Source: Zasmidium citrigriseum
Taxonomy: Eukaryota; Ascomycota; Dothideomycetes; Mycosphaerellales; Mycosphaerellaceae
Assembly: GCA_002786025.1 (NCBI GenBank)
Contig: NHNW01000023.1
Coordinates: forward strand, 248,001-312,000
Length of the DNA: 64,000 nt
Reading direction: 5' to 3'
Shown: positions 31,424 through 43,118 of the stretch, piece after piece
Position numbering within the stretch: the first letter of the stretch is position 1
How the letters are laid out: every line of letters starts with the position of its first letter
The notes under the pieces: generated by a model
Told to the model about the DNA's origin: nothing
What the model saw: only the letters and a program-made list of their open reading frames with translations
The model's database searches: none
Position numbers and translations under genes: made by a program

Positions 31424-34400
31424 TCATGAGTCCTCAGCCTTCTCGATCCTCAAATACTCCAAAGCCTCCTCCAACGTCGTACACTTCGTAAACACATCCT
31501 TCGGCACCTCACCAAATCCCTTCTTCCTCAGAATGCCGACAATACCCATTCCAATAATCGAGTTCAAACCCAAATCCGCAAACTCCGCCTCTCTCGTCAC
31601 ATCCGAGACCTTGACTTCCAGCTCGTCAGCGATGATCTTGCGCAAGAGGGTCTCGTCGGCCATCTCGTCCGTCGAAGGCGGCGAGTCTGCAATCGCATCA
31701 ACGGGTGTTTCCTTCGTTTGTACTTTATCGCCGTCAGGCGTGCCAATACCAGAATCGGTTGGTGATTTCGATGCGGCAGACGGGCTGAGCATGCGGTTCT
31801 TGTGAAGCAGCCAATCGCCTTCGTATTGAGTCCAGAAATTCTTGGTATCGAAGGAGTACGTAGGCAAGTCGGGTATGAGTGTGAGATGGTCTTTCTCGAA
31901 TTCTTTATGGAAGCCTGGCCAATTGAGATTGATCTCGGCTTCGTACAGTTTCGTCAGACTCTTTGAGATGGACTGCCAAGGTGACTCTTGCTTGGAGAGG
32001 GACGGCGTGGAGTTTGCAGCGGAGCAGAGAGTGCCTGCTTTCGCCATTGCGATGCAAGAGCGTGCAGGACCGAGTTCGACCCAGATGGTCTCTTCCTCGA
32101 AGGAGTCTACGCCAGCTTTTGCGGCTTGGTAGAACTGGACTCGCTGTCGGGTCATAGTGGCGAGATAGTTGGACTCGAAATCCTCGCCGTCTTTGACAAC
32201 GGAGCCTTTGCATGATGATGCATAGGAAATCTTCGGCTTCTCAAGAGGTATGGAAGAGGCGATTGGTTCGAATGCAGCCAGGACATCATCCATCTGTCGA
32301 GAGTGGAAGGCGAACGGTACTTCCAACATGGTCGCTTTGATTTCCCGGTGTTGTGCTCCAGCCTTCAAGGTCTCTAGCTCGTTCAGCGGGCCACTGACAA
32401 CCATCAGTGTAGGCGCATTCTCACATGCGATGTCGCAGCCTGCGAGATGCGACTGCTCCAGAAGTTCATCGCAGACTTTTCTGCTGCAGGGAACAGCCAA
32501 CATACCGTGATCTCCAGCAGATAGTATAGTAGCCAGAAGCTCAGCCCGTTTTCCAACAAGAAACATCGTGTTTGCCAGACTCAGAACACCGGCGGCGTGC
32601 AAAGCAGCGAACTCGCCCAGGCTATGTCCGATTACCATGTCTGGCTGAAGTCCGCATGTCTCCCAGAAACGATACAATCCAATCTCCAAGGCAATGAGGT
32701 ACAGTTGATCAGTGACAACCGAGGAAATCTCCGCAGGAGACTTCGAGACTGAGGCATCGAAACAGGGCAGAATGGGTGCAAAGCCGTTCTCCTGGCAAGC
32801 AACGTCGCATTCTTCGATGGCAGAGCGGAAGACCTTGGACGAGGCGAAGAGTTCTTGGCCCATGCCTTCGTATGCGACTCCCTGCGGCATAATTCGTTAG
32901 CCAAATGTACTTTGCGAATGCGATTCTCTCCGCCACCTACCTGTCCACTGAACGCAAACACAATCTTTTTTGCGCTAGGCTTCTTCTCAACAGTCGGTGG
33001 ATGACGAGCAGCCTCACAAAGCTGCTCCATCAAATCCTGGACACTTTCGGCGGCAAAAGCAACTCTCATTCGATTATGGACCCTGCGAGCTGTCGTAGTG
33101 TATGCGAGGTCTGCAAGCGAGGCATCAGGGTGCTCCTCGACCCAGCTTAGGAGGTTCTTGATGTTTCCCGACAGTGATTTCTGAGAAGCTGCAGACACGG
33201 CAACAACGTGGCAATCTCTCGGATCTGGGGTCTTTGCAACGTGTCTTCGTTTGTGGCCTTCTAGGAGGACAGATGTATTGCCACCAGAGGCACTGAAGTT
33301 GCTGACCATGATGACTCCATTTCGGTTGACATCTCGACCCCCGCCTAGCGGTTGACTTGTTTGAGGGATGAGGTCGGTAAAGCCCTCTGGCAAGTTGGGG
33401 TTGAATGGCTGGCCATTGATCAAGTGCGGTGGGACAGTTTGGTGTTGAAGCATCAGCAAGGCCTTGACGACGGAGGACATCCCGGACGCCGCCTCACTGT
33501 GACCAATGTTTGGCTTGAGGGTTCCAACGTATAACGGGCTCTGGCGGTCCTTTTGCTTGCCTCCCAGAAAGACTTCTGCGACTGATTGCGACTCCTCGGA
33601 GTCTCCAGCCGTCGTGCCTGTTCCATGCATTTCGATGTAGTCAACGTCAGATGGTGACATGCCTGCTTTGGCTAGAACGTCTCTCGAGAGCTGAGCCTGC
33701 GTAGGCGCAAATGGTCTCGTCAACGACGCAGCATACGCGGAGTGCCTCGTCCCACAGCCGCGAATGACACCGAGAATGTTGTCATTATCAGCTTCAGCAG
33801 CTTGCAGTCGTTTGAGGACAATACAAGACACCCCGTCAGCTCTGCAGTAGCCGTCTGCGTTGTCCAGGAAAGTCTTGCATCCGCCAGTCGGTGACAGAAA
33901 GCCACCTGCGCTATGGCCTGTGAAGATGTCGGGATTGGTGGCAATCAAGGAGGCGCCTACCACGGCTGTATCACAATCGCCAAGTTTGAGACTGTTGACT
34001 GCGAGTTGGATTGCCGCCGTACTTGACGAGCACGCTGTATCGCATACGTAGCTGACACCCTCCCACTTAAAGAAGTAGTTCAGTCGGCCAGGACCGAAGG
34101 AGCGGGATCCACTTGGCACGAACAGAGCGTCAATATCTTGAGAGATGTTGGCTGTCCTCCAATCGTCCGAGCTGCAGCCCACAAAAGTGCCTATTCGAGC
34201 GCCATCGGATGATGCAGTCCGGTCTTTCTGGTAGCCCGCCATCTCAAGTGCTTCATAGGCAGTCATGAGCATATTTCGATGCATTGGATCCAGCTTGGCC
34301 GCCTCTCGAGGTGAAATATTGAACAGCTCATTGTCGAAGAGTCCAGGCTGGTCGATGAATGCTCCGTATCGCGTAGAAGCTGCGTTCTTCGTTTGGCCAG

Positions 34401-34637
34401 TTTCATCCACATGTGTTTGAATGTCGAACCGGTCGCTTGGTATCTTGCAAATGTCAACAGCGGGCTCGGTAGTGAAAGAGGCGGTCATACTTCTCTGTGC
34501 ATGGCTCTGTTCTCCATCAAGAGATTCCATAGCTCTTGCACGGAATTGGCGCCAGGGAAGCGGCCGCTCATGCCAACAACCGCAATGTCATCCAAATGAC
34601 TTGCATTGTTGCTCGGTGTCCCGTCCCGTGCTGACAT
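31424..34637 (-). CDS. Small non-reducing-type polyketide synthase, KS-AT-ACP only
   Basis: Three exons, 34637-34491, 34443-32941 and 32881-31424, give 1,035 residues, about half a normal non-reducing PKS. It starts directly with the ketosynthase (DDIAVVGMSGRFPGANSVQ). Active-site Cys187 lies in VCDTACSSS; the two His motifs are EMHGTGT and KPNIGHSEAASG. The acyltransferase follows (FAFSGQGVAYEGMG; Ser637 in GHSLGE). After it the linker reads LPTYSFDTKNFWTQYEGDW, the sequence that in non-reducing PKSs leads into the product-template domain. Here a Ser/Pro/Thr linker follows instead, then one acyl carrier domain with Ser991 in GLNSIIGM (Asn in place of the usual Asp before Ser). No SAT, PT, methyltransferase or thioesterase is visible. 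The reading frame is intact. Product unknown. Confidence 0.88.
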
Positions 34638-35602
34638 GGCGTCTTGTGTGCAGTCCAAAAGGGGAACCTTATAGATGACAAGGTACCGAAACGCTCACGA
34701 AATGGATGGTGTTGTACGAAAGAGGCTTGGAGGACGAATTGACTTACCTCTTTCACCGACACGGATCCCACTTCTTAAATACCATCTATCCGCCAGCCTC
34801 TTGTTCCATGATGAGGATCTGTTGCGCTCGCGTCGACAGACTAGACACAGCCATCCTGGATTCCTCAAGCCATGCGATAGCCATGGCTGACTGAGATGCC
34901 GCAATTGCTGGTCCTTGCACGTTTTCAGAACGTGGAGTGGACCGTTTGGGCTGTCCTCCACGGAAGGGTGATAAGGAGGTCCAGAAACGTATTGATCCGC
35001 AATGAGGAATCACCAGAAAGTCAAAAGTTTGTTTATCCTGTGCCGTGCGATGACTTCACTGGCGCCAAGAAGGCATTGGGTTTTGGAATCAAGCTGCCGC
35101 GGAGGAAGAGGCACCACGGGCACCTTCGGTCATGCCGATGAAGAACACCGGCTCCAAATCATCGAGTATAACATAGCCGCTTCTTCGATATCTTGTTTTC
35201 GTAGGGTTGTTGCATCGCAAACATGCAGCCTTCGTCGTCGGCTGGAATCTCGAAATCGCCCCAGGGGCCGAGTTTATTGCGTGCAGCGTTTTCATCTATG
35301 CCGTAAGCCTGCTGTCTTTCTTGTCACGATGAATTTCCAAAAAATGTGGAAGATGTGGTTGTTGTTTGGGAGAGAGAACAGTCGAAGAGGAAGTCGTAAC
35401 TCCTATTTCCAGACTAGTGCCGGGAATAAGCTGCCCGAGGTCAACTCAATTGCAACCTCCCTCTAACAATGCACCACGACAACAGCTATTTTGGAGACGA
35501 GGATCACTGCTGATTGATACCGAACGCGAACTCAGACAGAATTGAAGATACAGTAGCTTGACAGAACTTCTGTTTCCATCGAAGAGATCCCAATCTTCCA
35601 CC
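34638..35602. other. Intergenic region between divergent PKS and lyase genes
   Basis: It is the shared 5' region of two divergent genes. On the minus strand, 35305-35167 reads like protein (segments AARNKLGPWGDFEIPADDEG and CMFAMQQPYENK) but ends in a stop with no convincing partner exon. It may be a relic or an exon of an unrecognised short gene. I find no SAT domain for the PKS here. Confidence 0.35.
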
Positions 35603-36691
35603 ATGGCAGCGGCAGCAGGAGCAGCAAAGCAGGTCATCCGGCGGGCACAATTATATGGTAAGTTCAAATCAACAACAATTTATCCAACGAAGCAAGAAAC
35701 CCCGACGAAAGGATGATCGATTTCACCTTGTCAACAAAACAAGACTCCCATCTCCTAACTAACAACCCCCCTCACAGTCCCGGGCTCCAGCATGCGCTTC
35801 CTCGAAAAATCCCGCTCAATCCCCGCAATCGACAGCATCTGCTACGACCTCGAAGACAGCGTAACGCCCTCCAAGAAACCCGAAGGCCGCTCCAACGTCC
35901 TGCAAATCCTCAACCGCTCTCGCGCGGAGGGAATCCGGGAACAAGCCGTGCGGATCAACGCCGTGGACTCCGGGTACGCATTGGACGACCTCACTTCCAT
36001 CCTGAAAGGCGAGAACTTGGACTGCATCGTCGTGCCCAAGGTCGATGCGCCGAAAGATCTCCATTTCGTCACGGATGTGCTCAGGCAGATGTTGCCGGAA
36101 CGCCACAGCCCCGGAAGTTCGAACCCCATCAAAATCGTCGCCTTGGTCGAATCCGCCCGCTCCGTCATGGATCTAAATGCAATCTGCAAAGCCAGTCCCT
36201 ATTTATCCGGCCTAACCTTCGCAGCCGAAGACTTCGCCATGGACCTCTCCATAACCCGAACCCCCTCCCTGCAAGAATTCCTCTACGCCCGCAGCGCCAT
36301 CGTCGCCGCAGCCCGGGCGCACAACCTCCCCTCAACAATCGACCTCGTCACAACCTCTTTCCGGGGCGAAGAAGGCAAAGCCACGCTTCGCGAAGAAAGC
36401 GAGAACGGGAAGCGGTTCGGGTTTAATGGGAAGCAGTGCATTCATCCGGATCAAGTGCCGCTCGTGCAAGAGGTTTTCTCGCCGGGGGAGAAAGAGGCGG
36501 AGTGGGCGGTTAGGGTGGTGCTTTGTGATCGGAAAGCTGATGAGCAGGGACGGGGGGCGTGGACGCTGGATGGGAAGATGATTGATGTGCCTGTGGTGGG
36601 GAAGGCGAAGGCTATTGTGGCGAGGGCGGAGGTTTGTGGGTTTGATGTGCAGGCGTTGATGGAGAAATTCAAAGACGAAGAGCCTCAATAA
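35603..36691 (+). CDS. HpcH/HpaI aldolase / citrate-lyase-beta-like (CitE/CLYBL) enzyme
   Basis: Two exons, 35603-35657 and 35778-36691 (intron 35658-35777, 120 bp, the longest in the window), give 322 residues. The fold signature is clear: YVPGSSMRFLEKS at the exon junction, SICYDLEDSV (metal-site region), VRINAVDSG, CIVVPKVDAP, ALVESARSVMDLN (metal-binding Glu), LTFAAEDFAMDLSI and the C-terminal GFNGKQCIHPDQVPLV. The family cleaves or forms C-C bonds in acyl-CoA or keto acids, for example citramalyl-CoA or malyl-CoA, often in mitochondria. The N-terminus (MAAAAGAAKQVIRRAQLY) is Ala/Arg-rich and may be a targeting peptide. It is divergent from the PKS. Whether the two are linked is open. Confidence 0.9.
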
Positions 36692-36742
36692 ATATGTCCA
36701 GCAGGAATTGGGATATATACATATGTTACCACGTCCTTCCGT

Positions 36743-37846
36743 TTAGTACCCCCTCCCCCGATCCACAACATTAATCAACCTCTCCCCCTTCTCCCTTCTA
36801 ACAAGATTCTCCTCCAGCACCTTAAACGTCCTCTCCGTATAACTCTGCCCCACACCACTAACATGCGGCGTAACAATAACATTCTCCATCCCCCAAAGTT
36901 CACTATCACTCGGCAGCGGCTCCGGATCCGTAACATCCAGCGCCGCACCACTCAACCTCCCATCCTTGAGAGCCTCAATCAGCGCCGGCTGATCGATAAT
37001 CGGCCCCCGTGCAATATTCGTAACAAAAGCCGGTCTCTTGCCCCGATCACTCAACGCGTCAAATTCCTCCGTGCTGAGGAAATGTCGAGTTTGGTCCGTC
37101 AGCGGCACGGACACGACCAACCAATCGAGGTTCTGCTTGAGGAAATGTATCCTGCTCTCCTTATCCAACCCACTATACCACTCCCCCGGAATCGTCCCCT
37201 CAGGATCCCCCGTCCCAGGCACAATAAACCCCTTATCCCGTCTCTTCTCCTCGCTATCCTTCGGCGTCGCCGTAAAAGCCACAACCTCCATGCCCATCGC
37301 CTTGGCAACCCGTCCGACTTGTCGTCCAATACTCCCATAGCCCAGAATCCCGATCCGTCGACCGACCATGTCACGTAAGTTGTGGAAATCCGTCTTTTCG
37401 GAATCTTTCTTGCCCCATTTCCTCGCCTTCTGAAGCTCATATAGTTGTTTATACTTATGACTCGCAACCAGGCCGGTCATGATAACCCACTCTGCAATCT
37501 GCGGTCCATGGATCCCCGAGCTCGTCGTGATAGTAACATCCGTGTCTGTATACAACGGCTGCTTTTGCATCTGATTACTCCCCGCGCTCGTCAAATGCAC
37601 GAGCTCGAGATCAGGGACATCGGAGGGATGTTGCGGGAATGTGAAGAGTGTGCAGAGGATGGTGGCTTTGTTCCATAGCGAGGAGGGGACTTGTTTGCGG
37701 AGCTCGTGGATGTCGCGGGTCGAGGTCGTTTCGATATAGGAGATTTCGAGGGCCGGGAAGCGTTGCTGGAGGTGGGCGATGATGGCTTTAGGTTCGGGCC
37801 AGGGGAGTGTGCAGAGGAGGTGGTCTTTTGCTGGTCCGCCGCCCAT
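36743..37846 (-). CDS. D-isomer-specific 2-hydroxyacid dehydrogenase
   Basis: A single exon of 367 residues from ATG 37846. The NAD(P) loop is GILGYGSIGRQVGRVAKAMG. The catalytic Arg sits in NIARGPIID, the Glu in DVTDPEPLP and the His in TPHVSG, so the R-E-H triad is complete. These enzymes interconvert D-2-hydroxyacids and 2-oxoacids (glyoxylate/hydroxypyruvate reductase and related). An insertion of about 35 residues between the Rossmann strands (RRDKGFIVPGTGDPEGTIP) is typical of a fungal subgroup. It converges on the CitE-like gene with only 51 bp between the stops. The cofactor preference was not determined. Confidence 0.92.
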   Translation of the reverse strand: MGGGPAKDHLLCTLPWPEPKAIIAHLQQRFPALEISYIETTSTRDIHELRKQVPSSLWNKATILCTLFTFPQHPSDVPDLELVHLTSAGSNQMQKQPLYTDTDVTITTSSGIHGPQIAEWVIMTGLVASHKYKQLYELQKARKWGKKDSEKTDFHNLRDMVGRRIGILGYGSIGRQVGRVAKAMGMEVVAFTATPKDSEEKRRDKGFIVPGTGDPEGTIPGEWYSGLDKESRIHFLKQNLDWLVVSVPLTDQTRHFLSTEEFDALSDRGKRPAFVTNIARGPIIDQPALIEALKDGRLSGAALDVTDPEPLPSDSELWGMENVIVTPHVSGVGQSYTERTFKVLEENLVRREKGERLINVVDRGRGY

Positions 37847-38377
37847 TGTGGTGAGTTGCTTGAGGGGAGGTGAGGTTGCTGTGAGTGAGAGCAGTTCAGG
37901 TGAGAGGGATTGAGGAGAGAGACAGCAAGGAAAGAATGGAGCAATCCTCACCAAGAATCACGAGCTGCAGCTACAGATGAGCTATGACGACGAGATGGAG
38001 GCCGGCACCTCTGCCCGTGTTGGGCCTTTGATAGGCGAAGGCGTGAAGAAGTCGGGGTTTATCCTCACTTCGATTACTAATGCAGCTTTGACTTTCAGAC
38101 GATAGAATCAACAACAGTACAAGTTCCATTTCTGCCTGCTATTTTACAGCGAGTGCATGCCTGGTTATTCGGCAAGACTCTCACAGGACGCAATTCCGTC
38201 CGTGAGCTACAAAGCATTGCTCATCTCCAGTCGCTTTCGGAAACTCCTCCGTTCGACTTCAACCCATGCTTAACCAAGTCCAATCCCTCACTCATAGACG
38301 TTCGTACGCGGAAAACGACGTCGAGAATGGTCGATACTCCATTCGCCAGCCACTAACTCCTATACCCGAGATGTTCC
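37847..38377. other. Intergenic region
   Basis: It holds the 5' flank of the dehydrogenase and the 3' flank of the PWWP gene. I see no gene or repeat. Confidence 0.5.
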
Positions 38378-40419
38378 TCAAGCAGTAGCTTCCTCTGGAG
38401 CAGTGTGCATGCTCACGTCGCCCACGTCAGCGCCATCCTTCTCCTCCTTCGCTTCCGTAGCAGGCGTCTCAGACGGCTTCTCAATCGCTGCCTCCGTTGG
38501 CTTCTCGGCGGGCTCGGCTGGTGTCTCCTTGGGCTCTGCTGGCTTCTCAATCGTCTCCGATGCTGCTGGCGTGGATTCTACAGGCTTCTCGTCAGTGGCA
38601 GGCTCTGGCTTGCTCTCAGCATCAGTAGTAGGGGCGGCGGCGGGCTCAGAAGCGGCGGCGGGCTCAGTAGATGCGGGTTCAGTGGTGGCGGCTTTGGCAG
38701 GCGCCTCATCGGCGGCGGCGGGAGCTTCCTCCATGCTCTTGTTCCAGACCTCAAGCATCGCAGAGGATCGCTTCTTGAATTGAAACTCGTCGTCTCTGGG
38801 TACGGTTGCGAGCTTCACGATGGCCTTGAGGACCTTGTGGATCTTGGTCGTGCGAATGATGGATGGCTCCAAGTCGTGGTAGTTCTCGAGCTGAGAGAAG
38901 AACTCCGCCATGCCAGGCATTTCAGTCTCCTGTGGCGCCTGATCACGGGAGAGGAAACCCTTCTGGAGACGGTGTCGCAGATAGAGAACGGCCTTCTCTC
39001 GCTGAGCGAGCTTCTCTTCCTCGGTCAATTGAGGCTTCGACTCGTCTTCGTCTTCGACCTTTGGTGCTGTTACAACCTTCTTCTTTGGCTTTGCAGATGA
39101 TTTCTTCGCAGATGATTCACCGTTCGGCGCCTTGGGTGCGTTCAACTTCATGACTTTGGGAGTCTTCTTAGGCTGTGCGAAGTTAGTTCTCAGATCCAGT
39201 GGCGCGAAAATCTCTGCCCGACTGTGCTTACCTTGGTGTCCGCATCGCTGTCCGCAGCGCTCTTGCGCTTCTTGCTAGACTTTGGCGCGTCTGCATCCTC
39301 CATCTCCACGTCCTCGTCTGCAGCCTTGCTCTTTCGTGCCTTCTTCTTTGGCTTCGAGGCGCCCTCTTCGGCATCTTTCTCCGCTTGAGCAGCCCTCTCA
39401 GCTTCGAGGCGCTCAGCCTCAGCGGCCGCTTCTGCCTGTTGCTGTCGGAACATCTCCTCTTCTTCCTGGAACTGGTTGAGAATGTCCTTGAAGTACTGAA
39501 GATCATGGTTCTCAGACGCAATCTTATAAGCGTTCTGGAGAGCCTTGGTCATCTTCGACTTGGGAACGATCTTGCACTCTTCTGGGTCGAGAGGGGTCAG
39601 GGACGTGTTGACCATCCACTGGCTGTGAAGTCATCGTCAGTATACGTAGAAAGTGGCACTGATGCTTCGCTGCCACTTACAACTCGTTGGTAGACATGAA
39701 CATGATGGGGAAGGTGCGCTCCTTGGCGTTCTTGCCTCCCTCCTTGAAGTCCTCACGCAGCGAGCCATCTGGACGAGCTGTGCTGACAGGACGCGATGCA
39801 AGGAGCGACTCGGGCAGCATAGACTCGTCGCAGATCACGGCGGGCCACGGCGGGAAGCCCTTGAGACGCGCCCAGTAGAACTCGCCCGGCTTGCAGTCGA
39901 GATGCAGCGTGGGCATCGACTTCTTCTTGTTGAGCTTCTTCGACTTGTGCTCGGGCACGCCTCCAAGGGATTTCCTCTTCTTGCCGCCGGGCGGGGTCGC
40001 GTTAGCGGCTTCCTGCAAGTATGTCAACAAATGTTTTCTTCGACCGATCTCGCGTGGAAACGACGAAAGATGCTTTGCCATCTCCACATGTCGAGTCGAG
40101 GGTAGTTTATGCCCATGTGACTTACGTCCTTAGCCTCATCAGACTTTGCAGGCTCTTCAGCAGGCTTGTCGCCCTCCGCCGCCTCCTTATCGCCGTTCGT
40201 CTGGGTCGTCTCGACTGGCTTCTCTGCCTCAGTAGGCTTCTCCTCCTTCTTCTCGTCGCTCTCGCCGTTCGTCTGGGCAGCCTCGACTGGGGTGGCCTCG
40301 ATGGCCGTAGGGGGCTGGACAGCTGTCAGCAATGGCTCCTTCACTTCAGATGACGCGCCGTGGTTACTCACAGCCGGCTCAGCTGCTGGGGCAGCGGTCA
40401 CAGTCGCCTCGTCAGCCAT
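38378..40419 (-). CDS. PWWP-domain chromatin protein (LEDGF-like layout)
   Basis: Four exons, 40419-40126, 40012-39681, 39622-39232 and 39172-38378, give 603 residues with all phases consistent. Residues 1-98 are acidic Ala/Glu/Lys-rich. The PWWP domain follows (GEFYWARLKGFPPWPAVICD; then RTFPIMFMSTNEFQWM across the second splice). Next is a Glu/Lys-rich coiled coil (QFQEEEEMFRQQQAEAAAEA) with basic KPKKKARKSK nuclear-type signals. After the third splice comes a helical TFIIS-N/IBD-like domain (AVLYLRHRLQKGFLSRD, HKVLKAIVKLATVPRD). The tail is over 100 residues of Ala/Pro/Glu/Thr repeats. PWWP domains bind methylated histone H3K36 with DNA, so a role on transcribed chromatin is likely. Confidence 0.9.
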
Positions 40420-43118
40420 GGTGGTGTTGTCGTGGCCTGAGTCTGGTGTGGTCGGGCACGCAGGATTTGCGACGCGAATGGCGTGGCTGCTATGACGCGT
40501 GTGTAGCAGCAATCGGCACAGTAGGGCGTCGCAGTGGTGGGTATGGATGTGTGGTGAGGCGGAATGGGTGGTGGCGATGGGGCGCCGACGCGTTGGGTGG
40601 TTGTTGATGGTTGGCGTTGAGTGTGTGGAGAGAAATTGGGAAAGAAGTCGAAGGACAGTTAAAGAGGCAGGCCGGCTTTGGGTGGCTCGTGCGCACCGGT
40701 CACGTTTCGCTGTCCCGTCCAGAAGAATGATGAATGTGCGACGCGCAGCAACGCCGTCGACGCCGCAAAATTGAATGAGGAGCTTGTGAAGGCCTCTTCG
40801 ATACTCCGCATATGTATTGCACGCTCGCTTCAGTGCGTTCCTCGCCTTTGTTTGCGTCGTGTCTGCCTTGGCGAGCTCGATCCATCCATGCTTTCACACA
40901 CGCCTGCGAAAGCCAATCAGAGGTGGCGCTGGGTCTGCGCTTGTCCGTCCAGCCGACACTTCCGGCACCCCGTTATCGCCAGAATGCCCTCATTCTTGCG
41001 ACAGGGGCCGTCTCAGGCGTCGTGAAGTCCTCGCCGTCTTCTCTGCTTCGTCCTGGGAGAATTGTGTGCGTCTTGGCGGGCCTTTCGGCTTGTTGGGGCT
41101 GTTCTGCGCCGCCCACTCACGCTGACGCAAGCTGACCAGCTGCCGAGCTATACAGACATCCCCGCTCGATGGTCGGGAGCTTGGTGCAGTGGCTCTACTC
41201 GTTCGAGTTTGTCGTAGCCGGCTTGGGAGTCGATCAGATCTTGGGTTCCTTGTGGTAATTTGGGCGTAGAGAATCTTGCCGTACCGGATGAATGTACGAA
41301 ATGGGGAGATTGATCCAGAGAAAACAGGTATTGTCGTTTTCGCCGCCGTTCAATCTGGTATGCCTGTCGTGTTCCGAAATTCAAGGACTAATCGAGAAGC
41401 CTTAAACTTCAGATTTTGGAGCTTCAACGCCTTGAAACGAGGGGCCTGAGCCGCAGGAAGGTCGTCGGGCGGTGGTGACAAGATCGTTTGATTGAGCGTG
41501 AAGATGTCCCCTACAAACCAGTCAGTCGAAACGTGTCTTTCAGATGTTTCCCATTAACTTACTTGCATCGATTGACAACTTCGGACGGCCCTTTGCTGCT
41601 CTGCTCAAGCAATTGCGCCAGGATTGATGGGTGCTGGACTTGCGAAATCAAATTGACTTTTCTTTCATTGCTGCTGATGTTTTTGAAAGTGACGAACATG
41701 CAGTAGCAGCCGCGAGATATCGAGACTAAGATTGATCAGACACAGGAAACATCAGAAATATACAAACCATGTTATCATATCCCATCCGCGGTTTGGCTAG
41801 AGTTGGTCACGGTGTTCATCATCCCTTGACAGATCACGTACGCTTCCAGACACAGCATGCGTGTAGGTTTGGTCAAGAGCTGCTTACGGTCGGTAATCTT
41901 GAGTCTCTTATCCAGGTTGTGGAGATCCTTCGCGGCGTTGCTGTCCACAAGTCTCTTTTTGTGTATCGATCTGCATGGCCTCATTCAGATTCTCTCTTGC
42001 ATTTCGTCTCTTACGGTGCTCGAATTCGCAGGACTTTGTCTTCATGACTGATGGACGCATGCAAATGCGACGGCTGCATCTCGCGCTGTGATATTGCGAC
42101 CGTGTGATGCCGTGGGCGGTGGACGGCGTGAGAGCAGGGCCATGTCATCGAAACGATGCGAGTTCGAGAGTTTCCGGTATTCACAAATGCGCTGTGGATA
42201 CTATCGTATCGTGCGGATGGCGAGCGAAGTGGTGGATGGGAGGAAAGAAAGTCGAAGCGCTGCGGAAGAGAGGTGCGCACGAGGCGAGTGGAGACCATTT
42301 CTTAGCGCCTCACGTGTACGTTTCAGCCTCAACCATTTTCCAAAAGTCGGCCATTCGGTACGCGGCCGAGATAATCCGTGGTCTGCTTGTAAAATGGGCA
42401 CGATCAGAGAAGACAATAAGGTAACAGTCCTGGATGTTTGTTGTTCGAAGAAGCGGTAGATCTCGTCTCGGATGGCTACGATCGGATGTCGGAGCGCCAA
42501 GCCGGCTAAAAGGCGGGTGTCCAACGAGCCTCCCGTCCTTTCAAACTTCACCTTCGCCAGCAGCATCGAGCACATTGTATGCTTTCATGACAGTCCATAA
42601 GCGGGATTCTTCTCGATCTCCCAGACAATCCACTGGAACGAATCATCCAGCACTCATGCTCTCCTCAACCGAAAATCCAGGACCGCCAAGCGGGCAGTCC
42701 GATCAATCAAATCGACCATCAAGATTTCATTAACACACTTCACTATCTTCTCTCCTTCTCAATTTGTACCACAATCACCGCGAACATCTACAGTGCATAA
42801 GATGTCGTGCATCCACCTAAACGAACACCTGGCCCTTGTCTTTCCGCGACCTTCTAGAAGGCCGGCTTTGTATTCACATAATCGACGCTAAGGCGACGCA
42901 CGCGACCGTTCCGGTCAGTGCACAGCCCCACTTTCAACAACACCTCTTCACATCGACACTTCCTTTCTCGAACAGGCAGCCAGTCAAGCCAAACACTTTG
43001 CGTTGGTCATAAGATCCGATCATATCGCATCGGCGGTACAAACAATCGCAATAAAACTCGACCATCTGCTGACTGGCTCCTTCTTTCGCCACTCCGCACA
43101 ACAGCAAGGTTCCAGGAG
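40420..43118. other. 2.7-kb interval without a recognisable gene
   Basis: I read both strands for domains, spliced frames, and tRNA B-box or 5S-like signals and found nothing I can support. Many short frames overlap without codon-like character. The base composition is ordinary, so this is not RIP DNA. It may hold long leaders of the flanking divergent genes or non-coding transcripts. Confidence 0.45.

Noticed and set aside
34638..35602. Missing SAT domain exon of the PKS
   Set aside because: No frame shows the SAT GDQT-type or GHSxG-type motifs, and the KS begins within a few codons of a good ATG.
38403..39100. Long plus-strand frames opposite the PWWP gene
   Set aside because: They are low-complexity shadows of Ala/Glu/Lys-rich coding sequence on the minus strand.
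40420..43118. tRNA or 5S rRNA genes in the empty interval
   Set aside because: GTTCGA-like words occur (41198, 42440) but without matching A boxes or foldable arms.
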